DNA from: Fagopyrum homotropicum | Lineage: Eukaryota; Streptophyta; Magnoliopsida; Caryophyllales; Polygonaceae | Length of the DNA stretch: 64,000 bases | Assembly (NCBI GenBank): GCA_033239125.1 | Contig: BSWB01000001.1 | Coordinates: 165,997,481-166,061,480 of the forward strand | Direction: 5' to 3' | Translations under genes and position numbers: made by a program | Shown: piece after piece, positions 59,711-64,000 of the stretch | How positions within the stretch are numbered: the stretch's first letter is position 1 | How the letters are laid out: each line of letters begins with the position of its first letter | Notes under the pieces: model-generated | What the model saw: the letters and a program-made list of their open reading frames with translations, nothing else | Databases searched by the model: none | Told to the model about the DNA's origin: nothing

Positions 59711-59942
59711 ATTTCCAAACATAAATATTAGTTATTAGGTAAATATCAACCGAAATAAAATAAAAAATAAAATCACGTACATGCAATTATCGAACACATG
59801 CAGCCAACAAACATGTACAAATTACCCGTAATTATGGCATGCCAACCAAATTGATTTGACTTTTTTAATCATTAACAATAGCAGCACGTGGAGAAAACAA
59901 AACCGCATGTACAAATTAACAAATGTTTAGTTCTTTTAAAAA

Positions 59943-61019
59943 AAGGAAAAATGACCGAAAATAATACCAAGATTATGAACCAAAAATAATATGAAATATA
60001 GAAATTACTAGTTCATATATGAACTATCACCTAATAAACCAATTTTAGTATGGGTTACTTTTCCGGTCAAATTTCAGATCAAATGGCTGATGTGGCACCG
60101 GAGTTGAAAAGGTCAACAAAAAAAAATCACCACTCAACATTTAATAACTAAAAATAGTCAGTTTGAAAATAAAATTTAAAAAACAATAGTCACTTCCAGT
60201 AAAAAGTAAGCCGCATCTTTCCAAAATCTCAACCGCCATTGACAACCTCAAATCTCAATCACCATTAAAACTCCTCCTCCTACCTCCCTCCTTTCCAAAC
60301 CCATCTTCATTATTGCTACGCTCTCTCCTCCCTAATTCCATGGTTGAACATTACGAAGAGAACTCAATTGTAGTTGAAAATCGAGGAACACGAATTTTAT
60401 TTGTTATTGATAAAGAAGGAAAATTACGTATCTCAAAATCATTCCATAGCCATGGTCAGTAGTTCTTTGTAATTTATTAGGACTTTTTATGAAACCGACA
60501 TTGATGAAGCCGCATATGCATGAGCGGCGCTTCGATGGCTTGTTGTTAACGTATGCCCTCGTCTCTTTCTCACAACTGGGGTGCGAAGGGTTGTAAACAT
60601 TGTTGACTGCGGATTGGCAGCAAGCGTTGGCAACCCAAGGACCCAAATGGGTTGTCAATGGCAGATTGCCGGTAATAGTTGGCGATTGAGGACGAGGTGT
60701 CTATGTTACAGTGTTTAATATTTAGTGAAAAGATTAATGGAATTAATCCAGTAATATTTCATTCAAAAATTCATTTTGATAAATTTTATTATTAAATGGG
60801 TATATAACCAATTAGATGCGTGAGTTTTTTTTTTTTTTTTTTACTTTTTCAACTCCGGTGCCACATCAGCCATTTGATCTGAAATTTGACCGGAAAGGTA
60901 ACCCATACTAAAATTGGTTTATTAGGTGATAGTTCATATATGAACTAGTAATTTCTATAGTTCATATTATTTTTGGTTCATAAGCAATAGTTGGTATTAT
61001 TTTCGGTCATTTTTCCTTA
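59943..61019. mobile_element. Mutator-like element with about 170-bp TIRs (non-autonomous)
   Basis: 59943-60115 and 60842-61019 are near-perfect inverse copies: AAGGAAAAATGACCGAAAAT at the far left, GGTGCCACATCAGCCATTTG at the inner right arm. No transposase frame. The interior (60120-60840) includes a CT-rich stretch and a 41-codon plus-strand frame starting MVEHYEENSI at 60341, and a minus frame at 60404-60658; neither is recognised. Long arms suggest a MULE; captured host DNA is possible. Confidence 0.85.
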
Positions 61020-61047
61020 AAAAAACAAATATCTAAATAAATCTATA

Positions 61048-61228
61048 GGGCCCGTTTGGAAGGGGTAGGAATCATTCCCGATAACGGAATGATTCCAAAT
61101 GAATCAAAATTTTTGTTTGGTTAAAGGCTTTTTAACACATTAAAGTAATCATATCATTTCCATTTCCTTTCCTTACCCTTATCCGATTCTATTCCATTTT
61201 CATTCCACCGCTCCAACCAAACGGGCAC
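61048..61228. mobile_element. Short MITE, about 180 bp
   Basis: Ends GGGCCCGTTTGGA and CCAACCAAACGGGC; inner inverted GGAATGATTCC/GGAATG words. Target duplication not clear. Confidence 0.7.
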
Positions 61229-61929
61229 AGTGTGTTTAGTATGTTAGATTTATGGACTTGAATATTAGTATCGTTGTGATTTGGAATGAAAGAAAATAAT
61301 AAAAGAAACATCAAACTTTATTGGAGAAGATATTTGAATTGTTATTTTAAAATCTATAAAATCATAATTTAAAATCGGAAATCCAAAAAACTTGTACTAA
61401 TATGTAAAAACACATAAAATAACGAGAAAATCTAATTAAAAAACCCTAAAATATAAACTAAAGACGCTCTAAATGTTTTCAAATTGATAATAAAGGGATT
61501 GACGGGTCTAGAATATAAAATCGGTGGGTTAATCTATTTATTGTGAATTGATTTTAGGAAGAAATCTCGTTGAGCTTGTATGTTTAATTTGAGTCCAACA
61601 TGCATGTGTGTTCAGACATGTAAGAATCCTGCGTTAAACTAGATACACCAAAATGCCAAAGGATATACCAAAGCAGCTCGGTCTCTCGGATTCTGGCTTA
61701 TTGAGCTTGTCAGTCTTTGAACATTTGATGACGAACTTTGGACTATGATCGTCCCGTAAGAATGGGCTAGCTAGCCGACCTTAAGACATATTGTTAAGTG
61801 TCAACCGAGCCAAACGGTTACACTTAAGGGGATTGAAGAGTCTAGTATATAAGGTTGATGAATCACTTCTTCTATTACCAATTGGTTTCAGAATACCCAC
61901 TGGACTTATATTTTAAACTGGTAAACTTA
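61229..61929. other. Spacer
   Basis: No gene recognised. GGGATTGA.G(G/A)GTCTAG(A/T)ATATAA occurs at 61496 and 61839, a weak repeat. Confidence 0.4.
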
Positions 61930-62187
61930 GATCCAACTAGACATGGGTCGTAAACCTAAACCGGCGGTTTAGCCGATTTGTAAAAAAAATAAAAAATAAA
62001 TTTGAAAGTAGACAAAACCGCTGGTTTGGGCCAATAAATTTTTTTTAAAAAAAAAACCCAATCCGGCTGTTAAACAGCCGGTTTCGGCCAAACCTAAACC
62101 GCAAACTTCCCATTTAAAGGGCTGTTAAACCTCCGGTTTGGTCAAACCGGCGGTTTGGTTTGAACCAGTCACATGTCTAGATCCAAC
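61930..62187. mobile_element. hAT-type MITE, copy 2 (242 bp) with 8-bp target duplication
   Basis: The element is 61938-62179, starting TAGACATGGGTCG and ending CACATGTCTA, flanked by GATCCAAC at 61930-61937 and 62180-62187. The interior AACCGGCGGTTT palindromes match copy 1 at 44063. Confidence 0.92.
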
Positions 62188-62677
62188 GTGCATATACGTT
62201 CGGACGTGTGATGGATCAAACTATACCCTAAATCTAATTTTTATATTAAAATTAAAAAATATATAGAGTATTTGTACGTACACTTATCATATACATTATA
62301 CATTATATATTTATCAAAATATGTCATACATTTAATGTTCATATCAATTTATAGCTCCCTTTCCCATTTAAAGGGCTCAAAATCGTTGGGACTTTAAGTG
62401 GGACATCTTGCATGTCCCTATCTTATCACTTACACAATTAAAATAATGATAGATACCCTATGGTAGGGTTGGTGCCCTTATTATTGGACACACCAAAACT
62501 TATACATTAATTCACATTAAATCTAAGATAACATTTGCCCCCACATAAAATATATATGTTAATTGTTTAAATTAGATAACCACACAAAATTCTATGATTT
62601 TATGTACTCGTATACACTTATAAGTATGTTATTTCTTTGGGCTTATTTCATTCAATTGCTTTCGTTATTTATTCATA
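62188..62677. other. AT-rich spacer
   Basis: No feature recognised. Confidence 0.45.
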
Positions 62678-62678
62678 G

Positions 62679-62754
<76 letters not shown>
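62678..62754. repeat. (TA)n microsatellite, about 37 repeats
   Basis: Uninterrupted TA dinucleotides. An Ile-Tyr frame across it is an artefact. Confidence 0.97.
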
Positions 62755-62755
<1 letters not shown>

Positions 62756-63104
62756 CAAATTGTAACGTTTAACAAGTTGGATTCCTCTATGTGTCGGTCC
62801 CCAACTTTATAATAAATTTAAGTTATCCCACGCCTTCAATGTAGCCTTGGATTCCTTAACATGATCTTTCATGTAAAGCCTGCATTGATACATATATAAC
62901 GGATATGATTTCACCACGTGTTTGTATGTGGTTCTTTGGTGCATAATTGAACATTTTTGATGCACGATTGCGCGTTTTGCTTTCATAAAATGATGCACGA
63001 GCGCGCATATCGTGAGTGCACATCATGATTGTGCATCATACCACACTCACACCATCACAGAGGGAGAGGGGGAAGAACTTTTGTTCATCTTTTTAATGCT
63101 ATGA
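62755..63104. other. Spacer
   Basis: No gene. ATGCAC/GTGCAT words recur at 62935-63050 without fixed spacing. Confidence 0.4.
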
Positions 63105-64000
63105 GTTTATTTTATTTTTTTGAAAGATTAATATATTGATCAGAAAAGGATGTATATGGGGTTATCTTATACCATTACGTACAAGAGCTAAAAGGAGTGG
63201 AAAACAATTACAGAAGGAGAGGAAAACAATTACAGAAGGAGGATGCCGAGCTGCTTAGCCCAAAAAAGAGAGTTTGGAGATCTATCCTTCCAATGGTAAG
63301 AGGTGAAGTTCTTTATGGCTTGAATAACATTGTGAGCACAAGTAGCCGCATGAGTGAAGTGGTGGTTATAGGTGAGATCATTCCTAACTTTCCATATGAA
63401 GTATATGAAGCTAGTGATGGAAGCAATATGGATGTGAGTGATAAGGTCGTGTCTGTGGGGTTTGATGGAGCTGAGCCACGTCCAGATGCTGTTGTTGTAA
63501 GGGTATATATAGAGGGTTGGGAGCCGGTGGTGGCTGACTACCCAGGAGATGAAACTGCATTTTGGATGTTGATCCCCTTCCAAATAATTCCGAGCAGGTA
63601 CTGAGGTGTGGGTTGTTGGTTCATGATAATATAGTAAGCAAAAGTGGTGGAGAATTTACCATTTGATTTTGTGGTGAGGGTGGAGAAGTTAGGCCCGTCT
63701 TGAGAGACAAAGATATCGTCCCTAACTTTGAGGATAGTGTTCCACACGTGGTTGTGCTTGCAAATGGGTTCATAGGTCCATATGGCATGGCTTTTGAGGA
63801 TGTTATTGATGACCCAATCAGTCTAGAGGTTATGGCTTGGGGGCACTGATCCAACTCGAATATCAGCTTGGATATGCATGCCTTGTTCCATGAGAGCAAC
63901 TCTTTGAAGCCGAGACCACCTTCGGACTTAGAGGAGCAGACCACCTTTCAGGCGATGAGAGCACGAGGGCTAGCCTCCTTGCCAGATCAGAGGAAGGAGC
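63105..64000 (-). mobile_element. LINE (non-LTR retrotransposon) 3' part, copy B, runs off the right edge
   Basis: Read on the minus strand from the edge: SFLWSG-like, then KVVCSSKSEGGLGF and SWNKACISKL (the RT tail), then a zf-RVT-like segment with IIWKGINIQNAV and FISWVVSHHRLPTL, then ITSFIYFIWKVRNDL, CAHNVIQAIKN and LFWAKQLGI. A TGA replaces the expected Trp before KVV at about 63947, and frameshifts lie near 63560-63580 and in the middle. The A-rich tail is poly-T at 63110-63121. It is the same family and orientation as 2498-2890. Inactive. Confidence 0.88.

Noticed and set aside
62563..62772. Frame with a long Ile-Tyr run
   Set aside because: Translation of a (TA)n microsatellite.
63197..63604. 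135-codon plus-strand frame
   Set aside because: Antisense to the LINE zf-RVT-like region.

Overview
The window is nuclear DNA of a eudicot plant. It is AT-rich, holds few genes and many transposon remnants, and the genes that are present have plant-specific architectures: a coiled-coil NB-ARC (NLR) resistance gene, a six-exon RABH1/Rab6 small GTPase with GT-AG introns, and a C2H2 zinc-finger protein carrying the plant QALGGH signature. I could not fix the species from sequence alone.

Layout. (1) 1-9.0 kb: a minus-strand cluster of three related CNL units. The first is open to the window edge (465 codons seen); the second (3.69-4.92 kb) and third (7.08-8.69 kb) are pseudogenes with stops, frameshifts and deletions. 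All three share leader sequences with splice-donor-like GGTGAGT. A LINE 3' fragment and a GC-richer block that looks like mitochondrial DNA lie between them. (2) 9.0-22.5 kb: transposons, including a Tourist/Harbinger-like TIR element with TTA duplications, a 3.27-kb solo LTR with perfect 5-bp target duplications, a related second LTR, and a TIR element filled by a minisatellite. (3) 22.5-43.9 kb: three tandem copies of a RABH1b gene, each with an intact six-exon, 207-residue reading frame. Copies 1 and 2 encode the same protein; copy 3 differs at two residues. Introns show a mosaic pattern that points to gene conversion. The spacers carry nested insertions whose empty sites can be read in the sister copies. 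(4) 44-64 kb: one three-finger C2H2 repressor-type gene (ZAT1/4/9-like, minus strand, 48.1-49.2 kb) in a long gene-poor stretch of MITEs, including two hAT-type elements with perfect 8-bp target duplications, a Mutator-like element with about 170-bp terminal inverted repeats, PIF-like elements, (TA)n tracts and a second LINE fragment at the right edge.

The genes do not form a pathway: NLRs act in pathogen recognition, RABH1b in Golgi-linked vesicle traffic, and the zinc finger in transcriptional control. The strongest themes are local duplication (NLR triplet, RABH1b triplet) and the use of duplicated spacers as a natural record of transposon insertion.
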